A stretch of 5,784 nt of DNA. Origin: Halieaceae bacterium UBA6060. Lineage in GTDB: Bacteria; Pseudomonadota; Gammaproteobacteria; Pseudomonadales; Halieaceae. Shown piece by piece: positions 1 through 4,609 of this stretch; position 1 is the stretch's first letter, and each line of letters begins with the position of its first letter. Made by a program: the position numbers and the translations under genes. The stretch lies in the NCBI GenBank assembly GCA_002428935.1, contig DIYG01000037.1:1-5784 (forward strand), written 5' to 3'. Below the pieces are notes generated by a model. That model did not search any database. It was not told the DNA's origin and was given only the letters and a program-made list of their open reading frames with translations.

Positions 1-353
1 AGAAAGCCCCGGCACCAGCTGGCCATGGCGACCACCCGCTGGCCCAGCTCGAGTTCATCGTCGGGAAGCAGCAACTGGAGATCAAAACTACCCTCGGCAA
101 CGCTGGCTACCGCCGCCGCGCGTAGACCAGAGACAATCCCCGCCAGCTCGCCATGGAGCGGGGTATCCAGAGTTTGCTCCAGGGCGGCGAAGAGGCCGGC
201 CTCATCCCCGTTGAAGCCGCCGCCCAGGAGTCCACAGAGACAGCCCTGCAGTTCAGCGGGAGACAAAAGCTCACCCTGCTCGAGCAGAGCATTGGCAACT
301 TCATCAAAATGAACACCCCCGGCTTCACCGGGATGGGGATCTAGAATAGACAC
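1..353 (-). CDS. ygfB: YgfB / UPF0149 family protein, N-terminal part (runs off the left edge)
   Basis: The minus-strand reading frame is open from the window edge to a GTG start at 353-351, giving 117 residues that begin VSILDPHPGEAGG. Two family signatures are visible: a helix with SPAELQG at residues 31-37 running into a CGLLGGG turn at 40-46, and LHGELAGIVSGL at 67-78. Further on, LLLPDDELELGQRV (95-108) and MASWCRGF (110-117) match the region around LPDGDD and the 'LAGWVNHFLLG' helix of E. coli YgfB. The C-terminal third is missing (full proteins are about 190 aa). An in-frame TAG lies upstream of the GTG with no ATG between, so the GTG is the best start, although no clear Shine-Dalgarno precedes it. 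YgfB proteins are small, acidic and all-helical; a role in regulating ampDh3 and beta-lactam resistance is known in Pseudomonas, but the general role is unclear. It is divergent from zapBA; in many relatives pepP and ubiquinone genes follow downstream. Confidence 0.9.
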   Translation of the reverse strand, partial: MSILDPHPGEAGGVHFDEVANALLEQGELLSPAELQGCLCGLLGGGFNGDEAGLFAALEQTLDTPLHGELAGIVSGLRAAAVASVAEGSFDLQLLLPDDELELGQRVVAMASWCRGF

Positions 354-364
354 TGCATTTATTG

Positions 365-381
365 GGACGCCATCGGACGCC
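365..381. repeat. Direct repeat GGACGCC x2, 10-bp period
   Basis: Two identical heptamers GGACGCC lie at 365-371 and 375-381, separated by ATC, so they repeat once per helical turn on the same DNA face. They sit immediately upstream of the -35 hexamer of the zapBA promoter and inside the 5' leader of the divergent ygfB. The arrangement resembles a protein-binding site, but no regulator is recognised and a chance repeat in GC-rich DNA is possible. Confidence 0.4.
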
Positions 382-382
382 G

Positions 383-411
383 TTGACCTGCCAGAAACCG
401 GTGCCTATAGT
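383..411 (+). promoter_or_regulatory. Sigma70-type promoter for the zapB-like/zapA operon
   Basis: TTGACC (383-388) matches 5 of 6 bases of the -35 consensus and TATAGT (406-411) matches 5 of 6 of the -10 consensus, with an optimal 17-bp spacer. Transcription would start near 417-419, giving a leader of about 30 nt before the ATG at 448. The -10 core TATA is flanked on both sides by GTGCC (401-405 and 410-414). This is the best promoter match seen in the window; its activity is inferred. Confidence 0.75.
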
Positions 412-447
412 GCCGACAACCTAAAGCGCCGCGCAAGTCGTGCATGC

Positions 448-657
448 ATGTCAGACGATGCATTGAAAACCTTGGAAGACAAGATCGATCAGCTGATCGC
501 CCTCTGCGCGCAGCTGAACCGGGAAAACCGTGCTCTCAAGGAAGAGAATCTGAACTTCCAGCAGGAACGCCGGGATCTTATCGCCAAGAATGATTTAGCC
601 CGGGCGCGGGTCGAAGCGACCCTGCAACGTCTGCGCAGTATGGAAGCCGCCTCGTGA
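448..657 (+). CDS. Small ZapB-like coiled-coil protein (TIGR02449-type)
   Basis: This is a 69-residue, highly charged, helix-only protein lying directly upstream of zapA. Hydrophobic residues recur in heptad fashion from about residue 5 to 65 (LKTLEDKIDQLIALC, then LNRENRALKEEN), as expected for a continuous parallel coiled coil with no other domain. The size, composition and position match the family annotated in gammaproteobacteria as TIGR02449 or ZapB-like (PA5226-type in Pseudomonas). By analogy with E. coli ZapB it may bind ZapA and stabilise the FtsZ ring at midcell, but that role is inferred from context and not from sequence identity to true ZapB. The ATG at 448 is preceded by a promoter and a short leader without a strong Shine-Dalgarno. 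Its stop overlaps the zapA start (GTGA), implying translational coupling and coordinated dosage. Confidence 0.85.
   Translation: MSDDALKTLEDKIDQLIALCAQLNRENRALKEENLNFQQERRDLIAKNDLARARVEATLQRLRSMEAAS
642..646 (+). promoter_or_regulatory. Ribosome binding site fixing the zapA GTG start
   Basis: GGAAG at 642-646 lies 7 nt before the GTG at 654, inside the last codons of the upstream coiled-coil gene. It supports GTG 654 as the true zapA start and the 4-nt overlap with the preceding stop codon. Confidence 0.6.
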
Positions 658-1001
658 GCCGTAGCGCCAATACGGTCTCCGTCACGATCCTGGACAAGGA
701 ATATCAGGTTGCCTGCCCCGCCGAGCAACAGGCGGAGTTGCTGCTCTCGGCGAAGCACCTCGACGAGCAGATGCGCGCCATTCGCTCGACGGGTAAGGTC
801 ATCGGCCTCGAACGAATCGCCGTTATGGCCGCGCTTAACATTGCCCACGAGCTGCTACAGACGCGGAACGGCGTGGCCACTCCCTCCGCCCCATCGGCTG
901 AATCCTCGGCCGAGGGTGATCCGGACCCCTCTTCTTTATCGGGACTTAACAACAAGCTAGACGAGGCATTGCACCAGCTCCGTCAGCTTGAAATTGGCTG
1001 A
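654..1001 (+). CDS. zapA: Cell division protein ZapA
   Basis: This 115-residue protein has the ZapA layout. A beta-strand N-terminal head (VSVTILDKEYQVACP, residues 8-22) is followed by a helix with LDEQMRAIRSTGKVIG (36-51) and the family-diagnostic ERIAVMAALNIAHELL (53-68). A low-complexity Ser/Ala/Pro linker (73-96) then leads to a C-terminal helix (LNNKLDEALHQLRQLE, 98-113) that would form the coiled coil. ZapA is a cytoplasmic FtsZ-binding tetramer that cross-links protofilaments in the Z ring; the head contacts FtsZ and the coiled coil mediates oligomerisation and, in E. coli, links to ZapB. It starts with GTG, overlaps the upstream ZapB-like gene by 4 nt and is followed within about 35 nt by 6S RNA, the standard gammaproteobacterial arrangement. 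Length is normal and all hallmarks are intact. Confidence 0.95.
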   Translation: MSRSANTVSVTILDKEYQVACPAEQQAELLLSAKHLDEQMRAIRSTGKVIGLERIAVMAALNIAHELLQTRNGVATPSAPSAESSAEGDPDPSSLSGLNNKLDEALHQLRQLEIG

Positions 1002-1024
1002 CGGCCCTTAGCGAATACATACGC

Positions 1025-1030
1025 TATACT
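1025..1030 (+). promoter_or_regulatory. -10 element of the 6S RNA promoter
   Basis: TATACT (5 of 6 to consensus) ends 5 nt before the predicted 6S RNA 5' end at about 1036. No convincing -35 hexamer lies 16-18 bp upstream (around 1002-1008 is CGGCCCT), so the promoter may depend on an activator or on upstream contacts. Read-through from the zapBA promoter could also supply precursor RNA. Confidence 0.55.
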
Positions 1031-1035
1031 TACGC

Positions 1036-1215
1036 TCGGTCCCTGGTGCATGCGCCAGACATACTGTCCTCGAGCCGATAAAGCGTTAACCGGGGGCGAC
1101 CGCCGTCGTTGGTGTGCAAGTCCGGCATGACCGGGAAGCCTGAAGCGACACGGAAGCCACCACCTTGAACCGTACGGTTCAAGGGCCGTGCCGTCAGCGG
1201 TGCACTGGGTACCGA
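1036..1215 (+). ncRNA. ssrS: 6S RNA
   Basis: 6S RNA mimics an open promoter and sequesters sigma70 RNA polymerase, mainly in stationary phase. The ends pair over 15 positions: 1036-1050 (TCGGTCCCTGGTGCA) with 1201-1215 (TGCACTGGGTACCGA), with one mismatch and two G-U pairs, giving a length of about 180 nt as in E. coli. Conserved blocks recognised from the E. coli RNA are GAGCCGATA (1072-1080) in the 5' bubble strand, GTTGGTGTGCAAGTCCGGC (1108-1126) and GGGAAGCCTGAAGCGACA (1133-1150) in the apical arm, and ACCTTGAACC...GGTTCAAGGG (1162-1185) in the 3' bubble strand. This last block is a 10-bp perfect inverted repeat around TA (1163-1172 and 1175-1184). Position T1079, nucleotide 44 if transcription starts at 1036, corresponds to the E. 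coli product-RNA initiation site. It sits between zapA and ygfA as in most gammaproteobacteria. Both ends are predicted within a few nucleotides; mature ends depend on processing. Confidence 0.93.
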
Positions 1216-1244
1216 TTCTCTGTTTTCAACTTGTGTTCGCCTGC

Positions 1245-1272
1245 GCTTGCGGGTGCTTTAGCTTGCGGTTGC
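1245..1272. repeat. Imperfect direct repeat GCTTGCGGkTGC x2, 16-bp period
   Basis: GCTTGCGGGTGC (1245-1256) and GCTTGCGGTTGC (1261-1272) differ at one of 12 positions. They lie between the 6S RNA and ygfA in DNA with no coding signal. They could reflect a small local duplication; no function is recognised. Confidence 0.45.
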
Positions 1273-1321
1273 CGTCCCTTGCCCTCAGCTCCGCCGCTTT
1301 GTAGCTGCTCTTTATTCACCG

Positions 1322-1353
1322 TAGCATTGGCTCAACACCCTAGCATTGGCTCA
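1322..1353. repeat. Perfect 13-bp tandem repeat, 19-bp period, before ygfA
   Basis: TAGCATTGGCTCA occurs at 1322-1334 and again at 1341-1353, with the start of ygfA only 5 nt beyond the second copy. Each copy begins with TAGCAT, which matches 4 of 6 of a -10 element; only the first has a 17-bp-spaced -35-like partner. The second copy carries the TAG that closes the ygfA frame upstream of its GTG start. A short duplication or a binding site would both fit. Confidence 0.6.
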
Positions 1354-1358
1354 CCTTT

Positions 1359-1934
1359 GTGCTGAGCAGTACAGCTCGCAAAAAAGAACTACGACAGAAA
1401 CTGCGCACTCGCCGTAGTGCCCTGGCGAGTCCTTTGGCAAGGCAGGCGGCGATGGCTGCGGCGGACCACTTACTCGCGTCGAGCAGTTGGTCCCGTTGCG
1501 ATCATTTGGCGGTATATCTGCCTTTCGACGGTGAGTTTGATCCGGGAGTCATTGTCGAAAGAGCCCGGGAGAACCACAAGAACCTCTATCTTCCTGTCCT
1601 TCACGGCCAATCCCTGAGGTTTGCTGCCTGGGATGTCGACACCCCCCTGGCGAAAAACCGCTTTGGCATCCCCGAACCCCTGGGCCCAGGGCGTGACGTT
1701 GCCGAACTCGATATGCTCCTCCTACCCCTGGTGGGATGGTCGTCAACGGGGGTCCGATTGGGAATGGGAGGAGGGTTCTATGATCGCTGTCTCGCGAGCC
1801 TGGGGTCGGCGTGTCCCCTAAAAGTTGGACTGGGCTATGAATGCCAACAGGAGCCCGCCCTTACGCAACTCCAAGAGCCTTGGGACGCGATGCTGGACGC
1901 GCTGCTCTCGGAGGAGAAGCTCCACTATTTCTGA
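1359..1934 (+). CDS. ygfA: 5-formyltetrahydrofolate cyclo-ligase (MTHF synthetase)
   Basis: This 191-residue protein converts 5-formyl-THF to 5,10-methenyl-THF using ATP and Mg, recycling an inhibitory folate in the cytoplasm. The N-terminal basic helix (ARKKELRQKLRTRRSAL, 6-22) is typical. FDGEFDP (56-62) and NRFGIPEP (100-107) mark the folate-binding part, and GVRLGMGGGFYDR (131-143) is the glycine-rich nucleotide-binding signature with its terminal YDR. The C-terminal strand has WDAMLDALLSEE (175-186), where the family usually shows a 'pLD.i.TE' pattern. The GTG at 1359 is the only start that keeps the N-terminal helix: three codon groups upstream the frame is soon closed by TAG at 1341, and the next usable start would remove the helix. 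No Shine-Dalgarno is apparent, so initiation may be weak or need an upstream structure. Its place after 6S RNA is the conserved ssrS-ygfA arrangement, normally co-transcribed. Confidence 0.93.
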   Translation: MLSSTARKKELRQKLRTRRSALASPLARQAAMAAADHLLASSSWSRCDHLAVYLPFDGEFDPGVIVERARENHKNLYLPVLHGQSLRFAAWDVDTPLAKNRFGIPEPLGPGRDVAELDMLLLPLVGWSSTGVRLGMGGGFYDRCLASLGSACPLKVGLGYECQQEPALTQLQEPWDAMLDALLSEEKLHYF

Positions 1935-1956
1935 AGGATCAGAAGCGTTACCGCGC

Positions 1957-1971
1957 GCCCCGAGATGGGGC
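1957..1971. terminator. Possible GC-rich hairpin between convergent genes
   Basis: GCCCC (1957-1961) and GGGGC (1967-1971) form a perfect 5-bp stem with a 5-nt loop, in the 41-nt gap between the stop of ygfA and the stop of the convergent small ORF. Neither strand has a T-run after the stem, so it is not a canonical intrinsic terminator; it may stabilise 3' ends or do nothing. Confidence 0.3.
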
Positions 1972-1975
1972 AAGT

Positions 1976-2122
1976 TCAGGGAGCGTCGATTATGCCCGCT
2001 TGGAGGGGTGACGCAGGCGCAGCGATGGTCGGCCCAGAAGAGGCCGGCAACAGCAGGGTCAACACGACGCCGAGACCAAAAACGGCGGTCAGGACCAGGA
2101 GCATGTCTGGGCGTTGCTTCAC
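1976..2122 (-). CDS. Small single-pass membrane protein, 48 aa, function unknown
   Basis: The minus-strand frame from GTG at 2122 to TGA at 1976 encodes 48 residues: a basic polar start (MKQRPD, 1-6), one strongly hydrophobic segment (about residues 7-25, MLLVLTAVFGLGVVLTLLL), then a Pro/Ala/Ser-rich tail ending GIIDAP. The positive-inside rule predicts a cytoplasmic N-terminus and a short periplasmic tail. A TAA lies two codons upstream of the GTG, so the start can only be this GTG or the ATG at codon 7; the ATG would drop the basic residues. No strong Shine-Dalgarno is seen. It follows ilvA on the same strand after a 99-nt gap and converges on ygfA. I do not recognise a named family. The organised composition (charged head, clean transmembrane span) favours a real gene over a random ORF, but there is no homology evidence here; a signal-anchor or small membrane-associated regulator is possible. 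Confidence 0.6.
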   Translation of the reverse strand: MKQRPDMLLVLTAVFGLGVVLTLLLPASSGPTIAAPASPLQAGIIDAP

Positions 2123-2137
2123 TTCTTATGGCTCGCT

Positions 2138-2143
2138 GTTATA
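2138..2143 (-). promoter_or_regulatory. Possible -10 element for the 48-aa ORF
   Basis: On the minus strand TATAAC (5 of 6 to consensus) lies 15 nt before the GTG at 2122, which would give a very short leader of about 9 nt. The matching -35 position (TTCGTG at a 17-bp spacing) is poor. Co-transcription with ilvA is an equally good explanation. Confidence 0.25.
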
Positions 2144-2221
2144 GAAACTGCTAAAGAATTCACGAATATGTCATGGAATACTTGACAGAGCAAGACGTCT
2201 GCAACGATCAATAATTGCCCG

Positions 2222-3775
2222 TTAGGACTCGCTTTCACCATCCTCGGGGTGGTCGGCACCACCCAAATAGAGTTGGTAAGCGCGATTTTCTGTCTCGTCC
2301 CAGAAGCGATAGCCAATGCTTTCCAGCTGCTCCCGCACCTTCCTCCGCTCCCGCGGTCCCACCTGCATGCCCACAAGAATTCGCCCATAAGCCGCGCCGT
2401 GATTGCGGTAATGGAATAAAGAGATGTTCCAGCGCTGCCCTAAACCGGAGAGAAATCGAAGCAGGGCCCCCGGACGCTCGGGGAATTCGACGCGGTAGAC
2501 CCGCTCCTGGCCTATGGCCGCCGGAGCCTGACCACCCACCATATAGCGCACGTGGAGTTTGGCAGTTTCGTTGCTTGTGAGGTCCTCACAGTCGTAACCC
2601 TGCTCCGCGAGCTCCACCAGCAGCGCGGCGAGATCTTCACCGCCGGGCTCGACGGTAAGACCCACGAACACCCGGGCATCCAGATCGGTGGTGTAACGGT
2701 AGTTGAACTCGGTGATGTTGCGCCGCCCCAGGGCACTACAGAAACGCCGAAAGGAGCCGGGTTCTTCGGGAATCGTTACGCTGATGACCGCCTCACGCTG
2801 CTCGCCGATCTCCGTACGCTCGGAGATATAGCGCAAACGATCAAAGTTGGTATTGGCGCCGCTGAGTACCGCAAGGAGCTGTTGGTTCTCAACCTCCTCA
2901 CGCTCCACATACTTTTTGAGGCCCGCCAACGCCAGGGCACCCGCAGGCTCTGCAATGCCACGGGTGTCTTCAAAGATGTCTTTGATGGCAGCGCAGATTT
3001 CGTCCGTGTTAGCGGTGATCACTTCATCCACGGTGTCGCGAATAACACGAAAGGTTTCTTTGCCGACCTGGGCTACGGCACAGCCATCGGCAAACAAACC
3101 CACCTCGGACAGGGTCACCCGCCGACCACGATCCAGCGCCGCCTTCAGACAGGCCGCATCTTCAGGCTCGACACCGATGATCTTGGTTTTCGGCCACACA
3201 TAGCGAATAAATGCCGCCATACCTGCCAACAGACCACCGCCGCCCACGGGAACAAACACCGCGTCGAGGGGCTCCTGGTGCTGGCGAACCACTTCCATGC
3301 CCACGGTGCCCTGCCCCGCGATCACGTCGGGATCGTCGAAGGGATGAACATAAGTCAGTCCTTTCTGCTCCACCAGCTTCTGCGCGTGCTCTGCGGCTTC
3401 GTCAAAGCTATCTCCGTGGAGCACCACATGAGCTCCGCGACCACGCACGGCATCGACTTTGATGCTTGGCGTCGTCCGCGGCATAACGATGGTGGCAGGT
3501 ACCGCCATGCGCTGCGCCGCCATGGCCAGCCCCTGGGCGTGATTGCCCGCTGAAGCGGCGATCACACCCCGCGCCCTCTGCTCCTGCGTGAGGCTGTGCA
3601 TTTTGTTGTAGGCACCGCGCAACTTGAAGGAAAACACCGGCTGCAGGTCTTCCCGCTTGAGCCAGATGCGGTTGTTAAATCGGGCCGACAGCAACAACGC
3701 CTCATCCACGGGCGTCTCACGCGCCACATCATAGACGCGGGCGTCGAGGATCCGTTTGATGTAGGACTCGGGCAT
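2222..3775 (-). CDS. ilvA: Threonine ammonia-lyase, biosynthetic (threonine deaminase)
   Basis: This 517-residue PLP enzyme deaminates L-threonine to 2-oxobutanoate, the first committed step of isoleucine synthesis in the cytoplasm. The catalytic domain (about 1-320) shows KREDLQPVFSFKLRGAYN (40-57) with the Schiff-base lysine K51, SAGNHAQG (75-82), the PLP-phosphate loop PVGGGGLLAG (176-185) and SGAN (305-308). Two ACT-like regulatory subdomains follow: about 328-400 (VTIPEEPGSFRRFCSALG) and 425-505 (VEFPERPGALLRFLSGLG). This long two-subdomain form is the isoleucine-inhibited, valine-activated type and not the short catabolic TdcB type. The ATG at 3775 gives the usual N-terminus (MPESYIKRILDARVYD). 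The frame stays open 123 nt further upstream to a GTG at 3898, but that extension has no family resemblance. No strong Shine-Dalgarno is visible before 3775. It is divergent from rpiA, an association also found in Pseudomonas. Confidence 0.96.
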   Translation of the reverse strand: MPESYIKRILDARVYDVARETPVDEALLLSARFNNRIWLKREDLQPVFSFKLRGAYNKMHSLTQEQRARGVIAASAGNHAQGLAMAAQRMAVPATIVMPRTTPSIKVDAVRGRGAHVVLHGDSFDEAAEHAQKLVEQKGLTYVHPFDDPDVIAGQGTVGMEVVRQHQEPLDAVFVPVGGGGLLAGMAAFIRYVWPKTKIIGVEPEDAACLKAALDRGRRVTLSEVGLFADGCAVAQVGKETFRVIRDTVDEVITANTDEICAAIKDIFEDTRGIAEPAGALALAGLKKYVEREEVENQQLLAVLSGANTNFDRLRYISERTEIGEQREAVISVTIPEEPGSFRRFCSALGRRNITEFNYRYTTDLDARVFVGLTVEPGGEDLAALLVELAEQGYDCEDLTSNETAKLHVRYMVGGQAPAAIGQERVYRVEFPERPGALLRFLSGLGQRWNISLFHYRNHGAAYGRILVGMQVGPRERRKVREQLESIGYRFWDETENRAYQLYLGGADHPEDGESES

Positions 3776-3812
3776 GGGTGGATCGCCAAGCAAAAACAGG
3801 CATGGTAATGCA

Positions 3813-3833
3813 GCACCGCTACCGGTGCAGCGG
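3813..3833 (-). promoter_or_regulatory. Overlapping alternative hairpins in the ilvA leader
   Basis: A perfect 6-bp stem, GCACCG (3813-3818) with CGGTGC (3823-3828) around a 4-nt loop, shares bases with a second stem, CCGCT (3816-3820) with AGCGG (3829-3833) around an 8-nt loop. The two structures cannot form together. They lie about 40-60 nt before the ilvA start. No leader peptide or T-run follows, so an attenuator is not shown; the palindrome could instead be a protein-binding site. Confidence 0.3.
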
Positions 3834-3863
3834 GACAATTCACACCCCGGCGCAACCGTAGCC

Positions 3864-3892
3864 TTCGCCTCGACGAGGATCACCGCTACACT
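3864..3892 (+). promoter_or_regulatory. Possible rpiA promoter
   Basis: TTCGCC (3864-3869) and TACACT (3887-3892) are spaced 17 bp apart and would start transcription near 3899, about 21 nt before the rpiA ATG. The -10 matches 4 of 6; the -35 is weak. A GAG at 3907-3909 and the following GAG at 3911-3913 are the nearest Shine-Dalgarno-like bases. Position is sensible but strength is doubtful. Confidence 0.35.
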
Positions 3893-3919
3893 GCGCACAC
3901 CACCGCGAGTGAGATTCCC

Positions 3920-4609
3920 ATGGACCAGGACAGCCAGAAAAGGAGCGTCGCCGAAGCCGCTCTAGCCATCGTCGAGCCTCGTCTGGAGCGCGACACGGTG
4001 CTGGGTATTGGCACCGGCTCCACGGCAAACCTCTTCATTGATGGCTTGGCCGAGCTGGCTCATCTCTTTGACGGCGCGGTCGCCAGCTCCGAAGCGAGCG
4101 CCGAGCGTCTGCGCCAGCACCAGATTCCCGTCTACGACCTAAATGCGGTTAATCGCATTGAGCTTTACATCGATGGTGCCGATGAGTGCAACGAAGCCCT
4201 GCAATTAATCAAAGGAGGGGGTGCCGCCCTTACCCGAGAAAAGATTGTTGCCGCAGTCGCTCAAGAGTTCATCTGCATCGCCGACGAGAGCAAGTGGGTT
4301 CCTGTGCTCGGCGATTTCCCCCTGCCCGTAGAAGCCATTCCCATGGCTCGAAGCCACGTGGCCCGGGAGTTGGTCAAATTGGGGGGCGATCCGGTACTCC
4401 GTGAAGGTGTGATCACGGACAACGGAAACTGTATCTTGGACGTACACAACTTCCCCATCGCCGAACCGCTGGCCACGGAAGCGCGGATCAACGCCATCGT
4501 CGGCGTGGTATGCAACGGACTCTTCGCCGCCCGGCCCGCGGACCAGTTGCTTTTGGGTACCGCCCAGGGCGTACAGACCTTCAGGCGTCCAGCATCTTCC
4601 CTGGATTGA
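3920..4609 (+). CDS. rpiA: Ribose-5-phosphate isomerase A
   Basis: This 229-residue enzyme interconverts ribose 5-phosphate and ribulose 5-phosphate in the non-oxidative pentose phosphate pathway. All active-site loops are present: GIGTGSTANLFID (29-41, phosphate binding), SSEAS (56-60), DGADE (85-89) and KGGGAALTREK (98-108). Residues D85, D88, K98 and E107 correspond to E. coli D81, D84, K94 and catalytic base E103, a constant offset of four that indicates an intact core. The C-terminal domain contains DNGNCILDVHNF (187-198) and ends GTAQGVQTF (213-221) plus eight extra residues (RRPASSLD). The ATG at 3920 gives the family-typical MDQDSQKRSVAEAAL start. Length is normal (E. coli 219 aa). 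The last 29 nt overlap the 3' end of the convergent flavoprotein gene, and the extra C-terminal residues are encoded in that overlap. Divergent from ilvA. Confidence 0.97.
   Translation: MDQDSQKRSVAEAALAIVEPRLERDTVLGIGTGSTANLFIDGLAELAHLFDGAVASSEASAERLRQHQIPVYDLNAVNRIELYIDGADECNEALQLIKGGGAALTREKIVAAVAQEFICIADESKWVPVLGDFPLPVEAIPMARSHVARELVKLGGDPVLREGVITDNGNCILDVHNFPIAEPLATEARINAIVGVVCNGLFAARPADQLLLGTAQGVQTFRRPASSLD

Larger units (their letters stand above)
1216..1358 (+). other. Spacer between 6S RNA and ygfA
   Basis: No coding sequence is supported in this 143-nt region. Immediately after the 6S closing stem is a T-rich stretch (TTCTCTGTTTT, 1216-1226), which may take part in 3' end formation or processing. 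It contains two pairs of direct repeats (listed separately) and a weak 5-bp hairpin CAGCT/AGCTG (1286-1290 and 1303-1307) followed by CTCTTTATT. A weak promoter-like pair, TTGTAG (1299-1304) and TAGCAT (1322-1327) with a 17-bp spacer, could give ygfA its own start in addition to read-through from 6S RNA. None of these is conclusive. Confidence 0.5.

Noticed and set aside
1165..1365. 66-codon plus-strand frame overlapping 6S RNA and the spacer
   Set aside because: It begins inside the conserved 3' bubble hairpin of 6S RNA, has Cys/Pro-rich low-information composition and overlaps the start of ygfA.
2182..2187. Perfect -35 hexamer TTGACA on the plus strand between the 48-aa ORF and ilvA
   Set aside because: No acceptable -10 lies 16-18 bp downstream (CGATCA at 17 bp), and no plus-strand gene follows; it would only transcribe antisense to ilvA.
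2119..2388. 89-codon minus-strand frame crossing the end of ilvA, stopping at the start of the 48-aa ORF
   Set aside because: Most of it is out of frame within the conserved C-terminus of IlvA; the product has no coherent pattern, and the overlap with the small ORF start looks coincidental.
2552..3553. A 333-codon open frame on the plus strand inside ilvA
   Set aside because: It is fully antisense to ilvA, whose protein shows every catalytic and ACT-like motif. The antisense product has no recognisable domain and is explained by codon bias in GC-rich DNA.
3776..3898. 41-residue in-frame N-terminal extension of IlvA, rich in Val/Ile/Leu, that could suggest a leader peptide
   Set aside because: It has no stop before ilvA, so it is not a separate leader peptide. 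It does not resemble the N-termini of threonine deaminases, whereas MPESYIKRILDARVYD does.
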